This document shows, one piece after another, positions 34,782 to 44,095 of a stretch of DNA of 64,000 bases. How positions within the stretch are numbered: position 1 is the stretch's first letter; each line of letters opens with the position of its first letter. The stretch covers positions 1,736,001 through 1,800,000 of the forward strand of contig NZ_BAAAYL010000001.1 in NCBI RefSeq assembly GCF_039536205.1, written 5' to 3'. The notes under the pieces were generated by a model. It did no database searches. It was not told the DNA's origin and saw only the letters and a program-made list of their open reading frames with translations. The DNA is from Streptomyces sannanensis (GTDB lineage: Bacteria > Actinomycetota > Actinomycetes > Streptomycetales > Streptomycetaceae). A program made the translations under genes and the position numbers.

Positions 34782-36032
34782 TCAGTCCCCCGCAGGAGTG
34801 TGCTGCGTCGCCGCGCGGACGTCGATCTCACGCCAGAACCCGGCCCGGATCGCGTAGCGGTCGTGCTCGTCGATCTGGTCGTCCTTGTGCGCGAGCAGCC
34901 CGAACCGCGCGGCGTAGCGCAGCAGCTCGCCGTCGATGCGGTGCGGGATGCGCGGGTACATCGAGGACAGCTTCTGGACGTGCGCCGGGTCGGGCAGCCG
35001 TTCCATCCAGCGCCGGGCGAAGACCTGGCCGACCTCGTAGGGGTCGCCGCCGACGGTGGTGATGTCCTCCTCGCGGTCGGCCCAGCGCTGCTCCGCGCTG
35101 GTGAGCTGGGCCAGCGTGGGCAGGGACGCGGATTCGGAGGGTTCGCCGAGCGCACCGGCGGGGCGTTCGATCCAGCCCCTGTCGGAGGACCAGCGCAGGG
35201 TCGCGCTCGACGGGGGCCGGTCGGCCGGCGCCTGCGTACCGGGGCCGCGCAGGGCGGCCAGGTCCTTGGGGGTGGGTACGCCCTTGGGGCCGGCCGGGGT
35301 CCGGTCGGCCTCGGTGGCGGACGCGGCGGCGGCCGCCGGGTCCGAGCCGTTGCGCGCGGCCTCGGCCTCCTCCGCGGCGCGCTCGGCCGAGGCGAGCGCG
35401 GACTCGGGAAGCGGCGCGGAGAGGATGGCGGCGATCTCGGGACGGGGGGCGGGCGGGGGCGCGCAGACGGTGAACTCCTTGGCCCGTACCGCCTGGCTGA
35501 TCCAGGCCCGGTCGAGGACGCGGCGCTCGTCGGCCTCGGCGACCAAGTCCTCGGACTGGTTGAAGTCGCCGTCGGCGGCCTGCACGGCCCACAGGTGGAC
35601 GGCCACGCCGTGTTCCTTGGCGGACATCAGGCCGGGCAGCAGATCACCGTCGCCGGTCACCAGCACCACGTCCGAGCAGGCGCGGTTTCTGGCCAGTTCG
35701 GTGAGTTCGGCGTGCATCGCGGCATCGACGCCCTTCTGCGCCCAGCGTCCGTCGCTGCGGGTGAGGGCGCCGAGCCTTACGGTCACGCGCGGCATGACGC
35801 GCAGCCGCCGGTGCTCGGGCTGCGGCACCCGGTCGGGGGCGCCGTCGAACCAGTAGATGCGCAGCAACGGCCGCTCGGTGTCCGCCTCGGCGCGTTCCCG
35901 CAGCCCCTGGATCAGGGCGGCATGATCGACGGTGATGCGGGAGCGGGCCGGTTCTCCGGCGAGAAGACTCGCGGCGGCGCCCAGCAGATAGCCGGCGTCC
36001 ACCAGGACGACGCAGCGGTCCACGCGTTCCAC
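34782..36032 (-). CDS. NYN (PIN-like nuclease) domain protein
   Basis: The N-terminal ~190 residues form a NYN domain: CVVLVDAGYLLGAAAS, RIYWFDGAPDR, GVDAAMHAEL and DVVLVTGDGDLLPGL supply the conserved acidic residues of a metal-dependent RNase. Residues ~200-290 are an Ala/Pro-rich linker. The C-terminal ~120 residues (EEDITTVGGDPYEVGQVFARRW, read as GDPYEVGQVFARRWMERLP) look like a conserved partner domain. The total is 416 residues. The GTG start fits. It is probably involved in RNA processing or decay, but the substrate is unknown. Confidence 0.85.
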   Translation of the reverse strand: MERVDRCVVLVDAGYLLGAAASLLAGEPARSRITVDHAALIQGLRERAEADTERPLLRIYWFDGAPDRVPQPEHRRLRVMPRVTVRLGALTRSDGRWAQKGVDAAMHAELTELARNRACSDVVLVTGDGDLLPGLMSAKEHGVAVHLWAVQAADGDFNQSEDLVAEADERRVLDRAWISQAVRAKEFTVCAPPPAPRPEIAAILSAPLPESALASAERAAEEAEAARNGSDPAAAAASATEADRTPAGPKGVPTPKDLAALRGPGTQAPADRPPSSATLRWSSDRGWIERPAGALGEPSESASLPTLAQLTSAEQRWADREEDITTVGGDPYEVGQVFARRWMERLPDPAHVQKLSSMYPRIPHRIDGELLRYAARFGLLAHKDDQIDEHDRYAIRAGFWREIDVRAATQHTPAGD

Positions 36033-36279
36033 CCCTCTTTCCGGGATGCGTTCCTGGATGCGGTTCCAGGTTGCGATTTCGGGTGTCCTTCGAGTCTGCC
36101 CGAATACGCGGGGGTTGACGGCCGGAACTCGATCATCGGCGTGGCGGATTCCGAAGTGCCGCTTACTTGGCTTCCCTTACGCACAGCTACGCGGGGTAAT
36201 GATCCGAAATGCGTTATTTGTCGTGGTGTGTTTGGCTGGTTGCGGCCCTGGCCCCTAATCCGTTCAGGAGGCTCACACC

Positions 36280-36474
36280 ATGGCCAAGAACAGGAACCAG
36301 CCGCGTACTAAGCAGCAGCCCCGCTCCACAGCCGCCACCCGCTCCACGGCCGCCGAACGAGGCGCCGAGCAGGCCAAGTCCTCGTCGATGGAGGCACAGG
36401 CCGAGCAGCGGCAGTCGCAGGTGACGCCGAATGTCGCCCACAAGGGGCGGCAGAAGCGCTTCGGCCACAACTGA
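36280..36474 (+). CDS. small basic Gln/Ala-rich protein
   Basis: The 64-residue protein MAKNRNQPRTKQQPRSTAAT... is hydrophilic and probably disordered, and ends VAHKGRQKRFGHN. A strong AGGAGG ribosome site sits 8 nt before the ATG, and a perfect hairpin follows the stop, so it looks like a well-expressed monocistronic gene. The function is unknown. The 247 bp upstream, shared with the divergent NYN gene, is comparatively AT-rich and probably holds both promoters. Confidence 0.85.
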   Translation: MAKNRNQPRTKQQPRSTAATRSTAAERGAEQAKSSSMEAQAEQRQSQVTPNVAHKGRQKRFGHN

Positions 36475-36491
36475 CGCTCTCAGGAACGTAC

Positions 36492-36523
36492 GAGGGGCAC
36501 GCCCGGACGCGGGCGTGCCCCTC
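36492..36523. terminator. hairpin terminator of the small basic protein gene
   Basis: GAGGGGCACGCCCG (36492-36505) and CGGGCGTGCCCCTC (36510-36523) are a perfect 14 bp stem with a GACG loop, 17 bp past the stop. Confidence 0.85.
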
Positions 36524-36553
36524 ACGCATGAGTACCGGCAGCTCCTAGTAGTG

Positions 36554-36649
36554 CACCGGCTCGCGACGCTCCCCCAGCTACCTCTGGGGGCGCCCCCAAA
36601 GGTAGCTGGGGGAGCCGTGAGCTTCCCGGCAAACCTTTCCGGTCACAGC
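36554..36649. repeat. dispersed repeat, copy interrupted by a 46 bp palindrome
   Basis: In inverse orientation this matches 29158-29207 except that 36569-36614 is an extra 46 bp palindrome (arms AGGTAGCTGGGGGAG and its complement, GGGGGCGCCCCC at the centre). The flanking bases join seamlessly when it is removed. It lies just past the dnaE stop. Confidence 0.85.
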
Positions 36650-36650
36650 C

Positions 36651-39600
36651 CTAGCCCGCCAGACAGGACGGGCCCAGCAGCACCTTGAGGTCTCCGAAGA
36701 GCGCAGGGTCGGGCTGCACCCGGTGCCGGTCGAGGCGCAGCACCGTGGTCGTGCGCGGGCCCTGGAGCTTGATCCGTACTTCGGTGTTGCCCTTGTGGTG
36801 GCTGAGGATCTCGCCGAGCCGGCTCACCATGGGCGGGGTGACCTTCACCGTGGGGATGGTGAGGACGACAGGAGCGTTGGTACCGGCCGAGGACAGGTCG
36901 GGGACCATCAGTTCCATGGCCACCAGCCGCGGCACGTCCTCGCGCTTGTCGAGGCGTCCCTTGACGAAGACGACGGCGTCCTCGACGAGCTGGGTGGACA
37001 CCAGCTGGTAGGTGGCCGGGAAGAACATGCACTCGATGGAGCCGGCCAGGTCCTCGACGGTGGCGATGGCCCAGGCGTTGCCCTGCTTGGTCATCTTCCG
37101 CTGGAGGCCCGAGATGATGCCGCCGATGGTGACGACCGCGCCGTCCGCGTGTTCACCGCCGGTGAGCTGGGCGATGGCGGCATCGGTCTTGTCGCTGAGG
37201 ACGTGCTCGATTCCGAAGAGCGGGTGGTCGGAGACGTAGAGGCCGAGCATCTCGCGTTCCTGGGCGAGCAGATACGACTTCTCCCACTCGACATCGGAGA
37301 ACTCCACGTCCAGGCCGAAGCCCGGCTCGCTGCTCTCCTCCTCGCCCATCCCGCCGAAGAGGTCGAACTGCCCCTCGGCCTCCTTGCGCTTGACCGCGAC
37401 CACATTGTCGATCATCGGCTCGTACTGGGCGGTGAGGCCCTTGCGGGTGTGGCCCATCTCGTCGAAGGCGCCGGCCTTGATCAGCGACTCGACGGTGCGC
37501 TTGTTGCAGACGACCGCTTCGACCTTGTCGAGGAAGTCCGGGAAGGAGGTGTACTTCCCCTTCGACTTACGGCACTTGATGATCGAGTCAACGACGTTCT
37601 GGCCGACGTTCCGCACGGCTGTGAGGCCGAAGAGGATCACGTCGTCGCCCTGCGCGGCGAAGTTCGACTCGGACTCGTTCACATTGGGCGGCAGCACCTT
37701 GATGCCCATGCGGCGGCACTCGTTGAGGTAGACCGCCGACTTGTCCTTGTCGTCCTTGACGGAGGTGAGCAGCGCCGCCATGTACTCGGCGGGGTGGTTC
37801 GCCTTGAGGTAGGCGGTCCAGTACGAGACCAGTCCGTACGCGGCGGAGTGCGCCTTGTTGAAGGCGTAGCCGGCGAACGGGACCAGCACGTCCCACAGGG
37901 CCTGGATGGCCTCGTCGCTGTAGCCGTTCTTCTGGGCGCCGGCCTGGAAGATCGTGAAGTTCTTCGCCAGCTCCTCGGGCTTCTTCTTGCCCATGACGCG
38001 GCGGAGGATGTCGGCCTCGCCGAGCGAGTAGCCGGCGATGATCTGGGCGGCCTTCTGCACCTGCTCCTGGTAGACGATCAGTCCGTAGGTGACGGCCAGG
38101 ACCTCTTCGAGCGGCTTCTCCAGCTCCGGGTGGATCGGGGTGATCTCCTGCTGGTCGTTCTTGCGCAGCGCGTAGTTCGTGTGCGAGTTCATGCCCATCG
38201 GGCCCGGCCGGTACAGGGCCGACACGGCGGAGATGTCCTCGAAGTTGTCGGGCTTCATCAGCCGCAGCAGCGAACGCATCGGCCCGCCGTCGAACTGGAA
38301 GACACCGAGGGTGTCACCGCGCTGGAGCAGCTCGAAGGTCGTGGGGTCGTCGAGCGGGAGGGCCAGGAGGTCGATGTCGATCCCCTTGTTGGCCTTCACC
38401 ATCTTGACTGCGTCGTCCATGATCGTGAGGTTGCGCAGGCCCAGGAAGTCCATCTTCAGCAGGCCGAGCGACTCACAGCTCGGATAGTCCCACTGGGTGA
38501 TGGTGACGCCGTCGGTGTGCCTGACCCAGACCGGGACGTGGTCGGTGATGGTCTCGCTGGACATGATCACGCCGGCGGCGTGCACACCCATCTGCCGGAC
38601 CAGGCCCTCCACGCCCTTGGCGGTGTCGATGACCTTCTTCACGTCCGGCTCGTTCTCGTACATCCCGCGGATCTCGCCCGCCTCGGAGTACCGGGGGTGG
38701 GAGGGATCGGTGATGCCGGAGAGCGGGATGCCCTTGCCGAGGACGTCGGCGGGCATGGCCTTGGTGAGGCGGTCGCCCATCGCGTACGGGTAGCCGAGGA
38801 CGCGCGCCGAGTCCTTGATCGCGTTCTTGGCCTTGATGGTGCCGTACGTGCCGATCATGGCGACCTTGTCGGCGCCGTACTTCTCGGTGACGTACCGGAT
38901 CACCTCGACGCGCCTGCGCTCGTCGAAGTCGATGTCGACGTCGGGCATCGAGATGCGCTCGGGGTTGAGGAAGCGCTCGAAGATCAGGCCGTGCGGGATC
39001 GGGTCGAGGTCGGTGATGCCCATGGCGTACGCGACGATCGAGCCGGCCGCGGAGCCTCGGCCGGGGCCGACCGCGATGCCCTGGTTCTTGGCCCACATGA
39101 TGAAGTCGGCGACCACGAGGAAGTAGCCGGGGAAGCCCATCGAGATGATCGTGTCCATCTCGTACTCGACCTGCTTCATCCGGTCCTCGGGGATGCCGCC
39201 GGGGTACCGGCGCTCCATGCCCCGCATGGTCTCCTCGCGGAACCAGGTGACCTCGGTGTAGCCCTCGGGGATGTCGAACTTCGGCATGAGGTCGCGCTTC
39301 TCGAACATGCCGGTGGTGTCGATCTGCTCGGCGACCAGCAGGGTGTTGCGGCAGCCCTCCTGCCAGGCGTCCGAGGAGTCGATGGCATACATCTCGTCCG
39401 TGGACTTCAGGTAGTAGCCGGTGCCGTCGAACTTGAAGCGGTCCGGGTCGGAGAGGTTCTTGCCGGTCTGGATGCACAGCAGCGCGTCGTGCGCGCCGGC
39501 CTCGTGCGCGTACGTGTAGTGCGAGTCATTGGTGACCAGCGGCGGGATGCCCAGCTTCTTGCCGATCTCCAGCAGACCGTCCCGGACCCGGCGCTCGATC

Positions 39601-40190
39601 TCGATGCCGTGGTCCATCAGCTCCAGGAAGTACCGGTCCTTGCCGAAGATGTCCTGGTAGTCGGAGGCCGCCTTCAGGGCCTCGTCGAACTGGCCGAGGC
39701 GCAGCCTGGTCTGCAGCTCGCCGGAGGGGCAGCCGGTGGAGGCGATCAGGCCCTCGGACCACTGGGCGATGGTCTCCTTGTCCATCCGGGGCCACTTCTG
39801 CAGCCATCCCTCGGCGTAGGCGTCGGAGGACAGCCGGAAGAGGTTGTGCAGACCTGTGCTGTTCGCCGCCCAGATCGTCTTGTGGGTGTAACCACCGGAA
39901 CCGGAGACGTCGTCCCTCTTCTGGTGCGGCTGGCCCCACTGGATCTTGCGCTTGTTCCGCCGGGACTCCGGGGCCACATAGGCCTCGATACCGATGATCG
40001 GCGTCACCCCCGCCTTCTTGGCGGAGTGGAAGAAGTCGTACGCGCCGTGAAGGTTGCCATGGTCGCTCATGGCGATGTGCGTCATGCCCATCTCATTGCA
40101 GGCATTGAACATGTCCTTGAGCCGCGCGGCACCGTCCAGCAGCGAGTACTGGGTGTGAACGTGAAGGTGCGTGAAGGGCGGCTTGGTCAC
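36651..40190 (-). CDS. dnaE: DNA polymerase III alpha subunit
   Basis: DnaE is the replicative polymerase catalytic subunit. The 1179-residue protein begins with the PHP domain (FTHLHVHTQYSLLDGAA and MSDHGNLHGAYDFF). GPGRGSAAGSIVAYAMGITDL lies near residue 380 and the catalytic PDVDIDFDERRR near 420. A helix-hairpin-helix/fingers region includes LYRPGPMGMNSHTNYALRK, and a C-terminal OB domain (VTIGGIISGLQRKMTKQGN) follows. The length is normal for the actinobacterial DnaE1 type. It appears monocistronic, divergent from the DUF2252 gene. Confidence 0.97.
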   Translation of the reverse strand: MTKPPFTHLHVHTQYSLLDGAARLKDMFNACNEMGMTHIAMSDHGNLHGAYDFFHSAKKAGVTPIIGIEAYVAPESRRNKRKIQWGQPHQKRDDVSGSGGYTHKTIWAANSTGLHNLFRLSSDAYAEGWLQKWPRMDKETIAQWSEGLIASTGCPSGELQTRLRLGQFDEALKAASDYQDIFGKDRYFLELMDHGIEIERRVRDGLLEIGKKLGIPPLVTNDSHYTYAHEAGAHDALLCIQTGKNLSDPDRFKFDGTGYYLKSTDEMYAIDSSDAWQEGCRNTLLVAEQIDTTGMFEKRDLMPKFDIPEGYTEVTWFREETMRGMERRYPGGIPEDRMKQVEYEMDTIISMGFPGYFLVVADFIMWAKNQGIAVGPGRGSAAGSIVAYAMGITDLDPIPHGLIFERFLNPERISMPDVDIDFDERRRVEVIRYVTEKYGADKVAMIGTYGTIKAKNAIKDSARVLGYPYAMGDRLTKAMPADVLGKGIPLSGITDPSHPRYSEAGEIRGMYENEPDVKKVIDTAKGVEGLVRQMGVHAAGVIMSSETITDHVPVWVRHTDGVTITQWDYPSCESLGLLKMDFLGLRNLTIMDDAVKMVKANKGIDIDLLALPLDDPTTFELLQRGDTLGVFQFDGGPMRSLLRLMKPDNFEDISAVSALYRPGPMGMNSHTNYALRKNDQQEITPIHPELEKPLEEVLAVTYGLIVYQEQVQKAAQIIAGYSLGEADILRRVMGKKKPEELAKNFTIFQAGAQKNGYSDEAIQALWDVLVPFAGYAFNKAHSAAYGLVSYWTAYLKANHPAEYMAALLTSVKDDKDKSAVYLNECRRMGIKVLPPNVNESESNFAAQGDDVILFGLTAVRNVGQNVVDSIIKCRKSKGKYTSFPDFLDKVEAVVCNKRTVESLIKAGAFDEMGHTRKGLTAQYEPMIDNVVAVKRKEAEGQFDLFGGMGEEESSEPGFGLDVEFSDVEWEKSYLLAQEREMLGLYVSDHPLFGIEHVLSDKTDAAIAQLTGGEHADGAVVTIGGIISGLQRKMTKQGNAWAIATVEDLAGSIECMFFPATYQLVSTQLVEDAVVFVKGRLDKREDVPRLVAMELMVPDLSSAGTNAPVVLTIPTVKVTPPMVSRLGEILSHHKGNTEVRIKLQGPRTTTVLRLDRHRVQPDPALFGDLKVLLGPSCLAG

Positions 40191-40405
40191 GGCGTGAGCC
40201 TCCGAAGGGAACTGTGGTGCGCAGCGCCTCGATGAGGGGTGGTGGTCGAGCGAGGGCGGTTGATGGCGCGCTGCGGACGGTCTGGGGGTCAGCGTGGAAG
40301 TCTACGTCTCCACAGTGACAACCCGCGGGCACTCACGCGTACGGTCACGCGTTGAGCGACTTGGAACACCTGTCCCAATTGTCATGTACCAGGAGGCACC
40401 CCGCG

Positions 40406-41731
40406 ATGCCGGGTCAGACGTCCACCGCCGAGCAGCGCGGCGAGCAGATCCTCGCCGTCTTCGACACCGCCTTCGGCGAGCTACTGGCCGCCGACCCGGC
40501 GGCCTTCCGGGTCAAGTTCCGCAAGATGGCCGCCTCCGCCTTCGCCTTCTACCGCGGCACCGCCTGCCTCTTCTACACCGACCTCGAGCAGGAAAAGGAC
40601 AGCGGTCCGTACCTGGACGAGCGCACCGGCCGGGTCTGGATCCACGGCGATCTGCACGCCGAGAACTTCGGCACGTACATGGACGCCAACGGCCGGCTGA
40701 TCTTCAACGTCAATGACTTCGACGAGGCCTATGTGGGCCCCTTCACCTGGGACCTCAAGCGCTTCGCCGCCTCCGTCGCGCTGATCGGCTACGCCAAGGC
40801 CTTCAGCGACGAGCAGATCACCGAGCTGGTGCGGATCTACGCCGCCGCCTACCGCGAGCGCATCCACGCCCTCGCCACCGGCGCCCAGGACGACGACGTA
40901 CCGCCCTTCACCCTGGACACCGCGGAGGGCCCGCTGCTGGACGCGCTGCGCTCGGCCCGCACCCGCACCCGTTTCGGGCTGCTCGACTCGATGACCGACA
41001 TCCGTGAGTACGAGCGCCGCTTCACGCCCGGCGGCGGGTCGATCGACCTGGACGCGGCCACCCGGTACAAGATCCTCGCCGCCTTCGACGTCTACCTGGA
41101 GACCCTGCCCGAGTCCAGCCTGCTGCGCCCCGACTCGTACCGGGTCAAGGACGTGGTCGGCCGCCGCGGCATCGGCATCGGCTCCGCCGGACTGCCCTCG
41201 TACAACATCCTGCTCGAAGGCCACAGCGACGCCCTCGAGAACGATGTCGTGATCTACATGAAGCAGGCCCAGACCCCCGCGGTCTCCCGGCACATCACCG
41301 ACCAGCGGGTGCGCGACTACTTCCGCCACGAGGGCCACCGCACGGTGATCTCCCAGCGCGCCCTCCAGGACCATGCCGACCCCTGGCTCGGCTGGACCGA
41401 ACTGGACGGCACCGGTCAGCTGGTCGCCGAGGTCTCGCCGTACGCCGTGGACCTCGACTGGTCGGACATCGACGACCCGGAGCGGGTCGCCGCCGTCGTC
41501 GCCGACCTGGGCCGGGCGACCGCCACGATGCATGCCGCGGCCGACGACGAGAACGGCCACTCCCTGGTCCCGTTCTCCACCGAGCGGGCCATCGACGCGG
41601 CGATCGCCGCCGACGAGGAGGGCTTCGGGCAGCTGCTGGTGGACTTCGCACACGAGTACGGCGCGCGGACCCGGGCCGACCACCAGATCTTCGTCGACCT
41701 GTTCCGCAACGGACGCATCCCCGGACTGTGA
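40406..41731 (+). CDS. DUF2252 family protein (kinase-like fold)
   Basis: The 441-residue protein contains the DUF2252 hallmark WIHGDLHAENFGTYMD...NVNDFDEAYVGPFTWDLKR (read as IHGDLHAENFGTYMDANG and VNDFDEAYVGPFTWDLKR). The HGD and DFD motifs recall aminoglycoside-phosphotransferase-like kinases. The ATG at 40406 follows AGGAGG and is preferred over the TTG upstream. Its function and substrate are unknown. The 215 bp shared with divergent dnaE likely contain both promoters. Confidence 0.88.
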   Translation: MPGQTSTAEQRGEQILAVFDTAFGELLAADPAAFRVKFRKMAASAFAFYRGTACLFYTDLEQEKDSGPYLDERTGRVWIHGDLHAENFGTYMDANGRLIFNVNDFDEAYVGPFTWDLKRFAASVALIGYAKAFSDEQITELVRIYAAAYRERIHALATGAQDDDVPPFTLDTAEGPLLDALRSARTRTRFGLLDSMTDIREYERRFTPGGGSIDLDAATRYKILAAFDVYLETLPESSLLRPDSYRVKDVVGRRGIGIGSAGLPSYNILLEGHSDALENDVVIYMKQAQTPAVSRHITDQRVRDYFRHEGHRTVISQRALQDHADPWLGWTELDGTGQLVAEVSPYAVDLDWSDIDDPERVAAVVADLGRATATMHAAADDENGHSLVPFSTERAIDAAIAADEEGFGQLLVDFAHEYGARTRADHQIFVDLFRNGRIPGL

Positions 41732-41806
41732 GGATCCCCGGGGAGCTCAAGCATCTTCAATGATCTTTAAGGACCGCTTACGGCCCCCCATGGCACACTC
41801 TCGGCG

Positions 41807-42493
41807 ATGGACGCATCCGGAACGCAGTTGAGGGCACTACGGGCAGCACTGTTCACGGCACTGGTCGTGACGCTGTCCGCGGCTGCCCATGTGCTGCTGT
41901 CCCACGTCCCGCTGCCGATGGCCACCGTCGCCGCGGTCTCCGTCGCCGTCTTCGTCATCGCCTACGCTCTGGCCGGCCGGGAGCGCGGCTACTGGTCGAT
42001 CGCGTCCGTACTCGTCCCGCTGGAACTGGCCGCCGACACCGTCTTCACCACCGGACAGCACGCCTGCTACGGCCCGGCCGGCGGCCCCGTCGAGGGCTCG
42101 CTGCGCTCGGTCGGCGTCGACGTCTTCTGCGGCGGCAGCGCGGGCAGCGTGCTGCCCGGGGTCGCGGACCCCAAGGAGGGCGTGGCCGCCCTGCTGAACT
42201 CCGCCGACCCCGCACTCCCCTGGCTGCTGCTCGCCGTCCATGTCTCGGTCGGGCTGCTCTCCGCCGCCTGGCTGCGCCAGGGCGAGGCCTCGGTCGCCCG
42301 GATGCTGCGCGCGGTGGCCGCCTTCGCGTTCCGGCCGCTGCTCGTCGCGGTCGCGGCGACGGCCGCGCCGCACCGGGCCGTACACCCCGGAGTGCGGCCG
42401 GCGGACCGTGGCCGCGCCTTCTCCCGCACGCTGCTCCTCGTGCACTCCGTCGGACGACGGGGACCACCCTGCTCGGCCTTGGTTCTCGCCTGA
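41807..42493 (+). CDS. integral membrane protein, function unknown
   Basis: The 228-residue protein has about five hydrophobic helices (for example ALFTALVVTLSAAAHVLLS and LPWLLLAVHVSVGLLSAAWL) and two cysteines in the loop around GQHACYGPAGG and VDVFCGG. It is followed after 56 bp by a DsbA-like thiol protein, so the exposed cysteines might be its partners (inference). The C-terminus (HSVGRRGPPCSALVLA) looks untypical, and a frameshift near the end cannot be excluded. Confidence 0.7.
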   Translation: MDASGTQLRALRAALFTALVVTLSAAAHVLLSHVPLPMATVAAVSVAVFVIAYALAGRERGYWSIASVLVPLELAADTVFTTGQHACYGPAGGPVEGSLRSVGVDVFCGGSAGSVLPGVADPKEGVAALLNSADPALPWLLLAVHVSVGLLSAAWLRQGEASVARMLRAVAAFAFRPLLVAVAATAAPHRAVHPGVRPADRGRAFSRTLLLVHSVGRRGPPCSALVLA

Positions 42494-42549
42494 GCACGAC
42501 AGTCATCCCCCGTTTTCCGTACGAACGTCATCACACGGAGTGAAGCACC

Positions 42550-43362
42550 ATGAGCAACCGCAACAGCCAGGCCAACAAGGCAGCCGCCCGCGAGCGGCTG
42601 CGCGCGGAGCGCGAGCGCCAGGCCAAGAAGGACAAGATGCGCCGGCAGATCGTCGTCGCCTCGTCGATCGTAGGTGTTCTCGCCCTCGCCGGCGGTGTCG
42701 GCTACGCGGTCATGCAGCTGAACAAGCCGACCGCCTGGGAGGCCGCCAAGGACGCGAAGCTCGTCAAGCCCGCCAACACCGAGGGCGCGGACGGCACCAC
42801 CGTCGTCATAGGCAAGAAGGACGCCAAGAAGACACTGGAGATCTACGAGGACCCGCGCTGCCCGATCTGCTCCACCCTCGAGCAGCAGATCGGCGAGACG
42901 ATGAGGAAGGACGTCGAGGCCGGCAAGTACAAGGTGCAGTTCGTCGGCGCCACCTTCCTCGACAACGCGACCGCCGGCGAGGGCTCCAAGAACGCGATGA
43001 GCGCGCTGGGCGCGGCGCTCAATGTGAGCACCGAGGCCTTCGTGGAGTACAAGGCCGCCCTCTACTCCCCCAAGTGGCACCCGGAGGAGAACGACGACAA
43101 GTTCGCCAAGGACGACTACCTCATCGAGATCGCGAACTCCGTGTCCGCGCTCAAGGACAACAAGCAGTTCCAGAAGGACGTGAAGGACGGCACCTACGAC
43201 AAGTGGGCGCTGGAGATGTCGAAGAAGTTCGACAAGAGCGGAGTGACCGGCACCCCCACGCTCAAGATGGACGGCAAGAAGATCACCTCGGAGGGCACTG
43301 ACAACACCCCGATGACGGTGGCGGACTTCAGCACCGCGATCGACAAGGCGCTCAAGAGCTGA
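42550..43362 (+). CDS. DsbA-like thioredoxin-fold membrane-anchored protein
   Basis: The 270-residue protein has a basic N-terminus, one membrane helix (IVVASSIVGVLALAGGVGYAV) and an extracytoplasmic thioredoxin domain with C-P-I-C in YEDPRCPICSTLEQQ. The cis-Pro region is GVTGTPTLKMDGK. It is a paralogue of the gene at 8588-9409. It probably acts in envelope thiol chemistry. The ATG follows GGAGTGA. A hairpin-prone GC run follows the stop. Confidence 0.87.
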   Translation: MSNRNSQANKAAARERLRAERERQAKKDKMRRQIVVASSIVGVLALAGGVGYAVMQLNKPTAWEAAKDAKLVKPANTEGADGTTVVIGKKDAKKTLEIYEDPRCPICSTLEQQIGETMRKDVEAGKYKVQFVGATFLDNATAGEGSKNAMSALGAALNVSTEAFVEYKAALYSPKWHPEENDDKFAKDDYLIEIANSVSALKDNKQFQKDVKDGTYDKWALEMSKKFDKSGVTGTPTLKMDGKKITSEGTDNTPMTVADFSTAIDKALKS

Positions 43363-43369
43363 CGTTCCC

Positions 43370-43600
43370 CTTTTCGGGGGGGCTCGGTTCTCCCCCGAAC
43401 TTCGTCCGGGGGGACCCCCACGGGGGCGCCTGGTCAAGCCTCTGCCGACGGTCGGTCGTGCTCGGGTCGCCCACGCGGCGGAGCCGCATATCGGCGCAAG
43501 CCCTCGCGACCCTCCGCGCTCCCCCAGCTACCGCCGGGGGGTGCCCCCAGGGGTACCCCCACTCCCTTTCGGCGGAGGCGCGCCCTCTTCGGCTCACTCG
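43370..43600. repeat. GC-rich dispersed repeats downstream of dsbA-like gene
   Basis: Palindromic blocks include CCCCCGAACTTCGTCCGGGG, a partial CCCACGCGGCGGAGCCGCA shared with the repeats at 7421 and 11771, and CTCCCCCAGCTACCGCCGGG, related to the 46 bp palindrome at 36569. No gene is evident in 43363-43694. Confidence 0.75.
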
Positions 43601-43631
43601 CCGACGCTGACGCACTTCACAAGGCCCGACA

Positions 43632-43664
43632 CAGGCAGGCGAACTTTTAATGTTCGTCTGCCTG
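43632..43664. promoter_or_regulatory. 13 bp inverted repeat upstream of the Tat-signal gene remnant
   Basis: CAGGCAGGCGAAC (43632-43644) and GTTCGTCTGCCTG (43652-43664) pair with one mismatch around an AT-rich TTTTAAT centre, 30-60 bp before the GTG at 43695. It looks like an operator or promoter-overlapping site. GTTCG-type words also recall PHO boxes, but the spacing is not the usual 11 bp. Confidence 0.5.
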
Positions 43665-43694
43665 TTCGCTTACCGGCCAGTAGGGTGGGCGCCC

Positions 43695-43932
43695 GTGACC
43701 AGTCATCTCTCCTCAACTCCCAGCCGCCGCACGGTAGTCCGGGCCGCTGCCGCCACCGCTGTCGCCGCTCCCGCCCTGGCCGCCGCCACGGCCCCCGCCG
43801 CCTCCGCCGACGCGCGGACACGACGAGCGCCCGGGCGCGCTCGTACCGGACGCGCAGTGGAACGCAGAAGGTCGAGCGGGTGTACTCACCGGTACGCTGA
43901 CCGTCGACTTTCGGCCAACTCCCGCTGATTAA
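43695..43932 (+). pseudogene. remnant of a Tat-secreted protein gene
   Basis: From GTG 43695 the frame reads MTSHLSSTPSRRTVVRAAAA followed by an Ala-rich stretch ending PAASADA. This is a complete twin-arginine signal peptide with SRRTVV and a likely AxA cleavage site. The frame then loses protein character. A +1 frame picks up ERPGALVPDAQWNAEGRAG and LTGTLTVDFRPTPAD, ending at TAA 43930. This looks like an N-terminal signal joined to a C-terminal tail with the body deleted. In S. coelicolor a secreted alkaline phosphatase (phoD) lies in this neighbourhood (memory), so a phosphatase remnant is plausible but unproven. Confidence 0.5.
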
Positions 43933-44095
43933 CGGACGATCACATACCGACGACGGGCGGCGTGTTCCGCACGCCCGAAGCAGGACACACCACCCGTCGC
44001 AGTAACCGCGTGCGTTACATCCACATCTCGGAACCCGGAACGCGTCGAAGGGTTTTCCCGGCATTCCCCCAATTGTCCGTCGATCGATTGGGCTT

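Noticed and set aside
36723..40235. 1170-codon open frame on the plus strand opposite dnaE
   Set aside because: It is the antisense shadow of dnaE. High GC keeps the complementary frame open, its composition is abnormal, and dnaE motifs are complete on the other strand.
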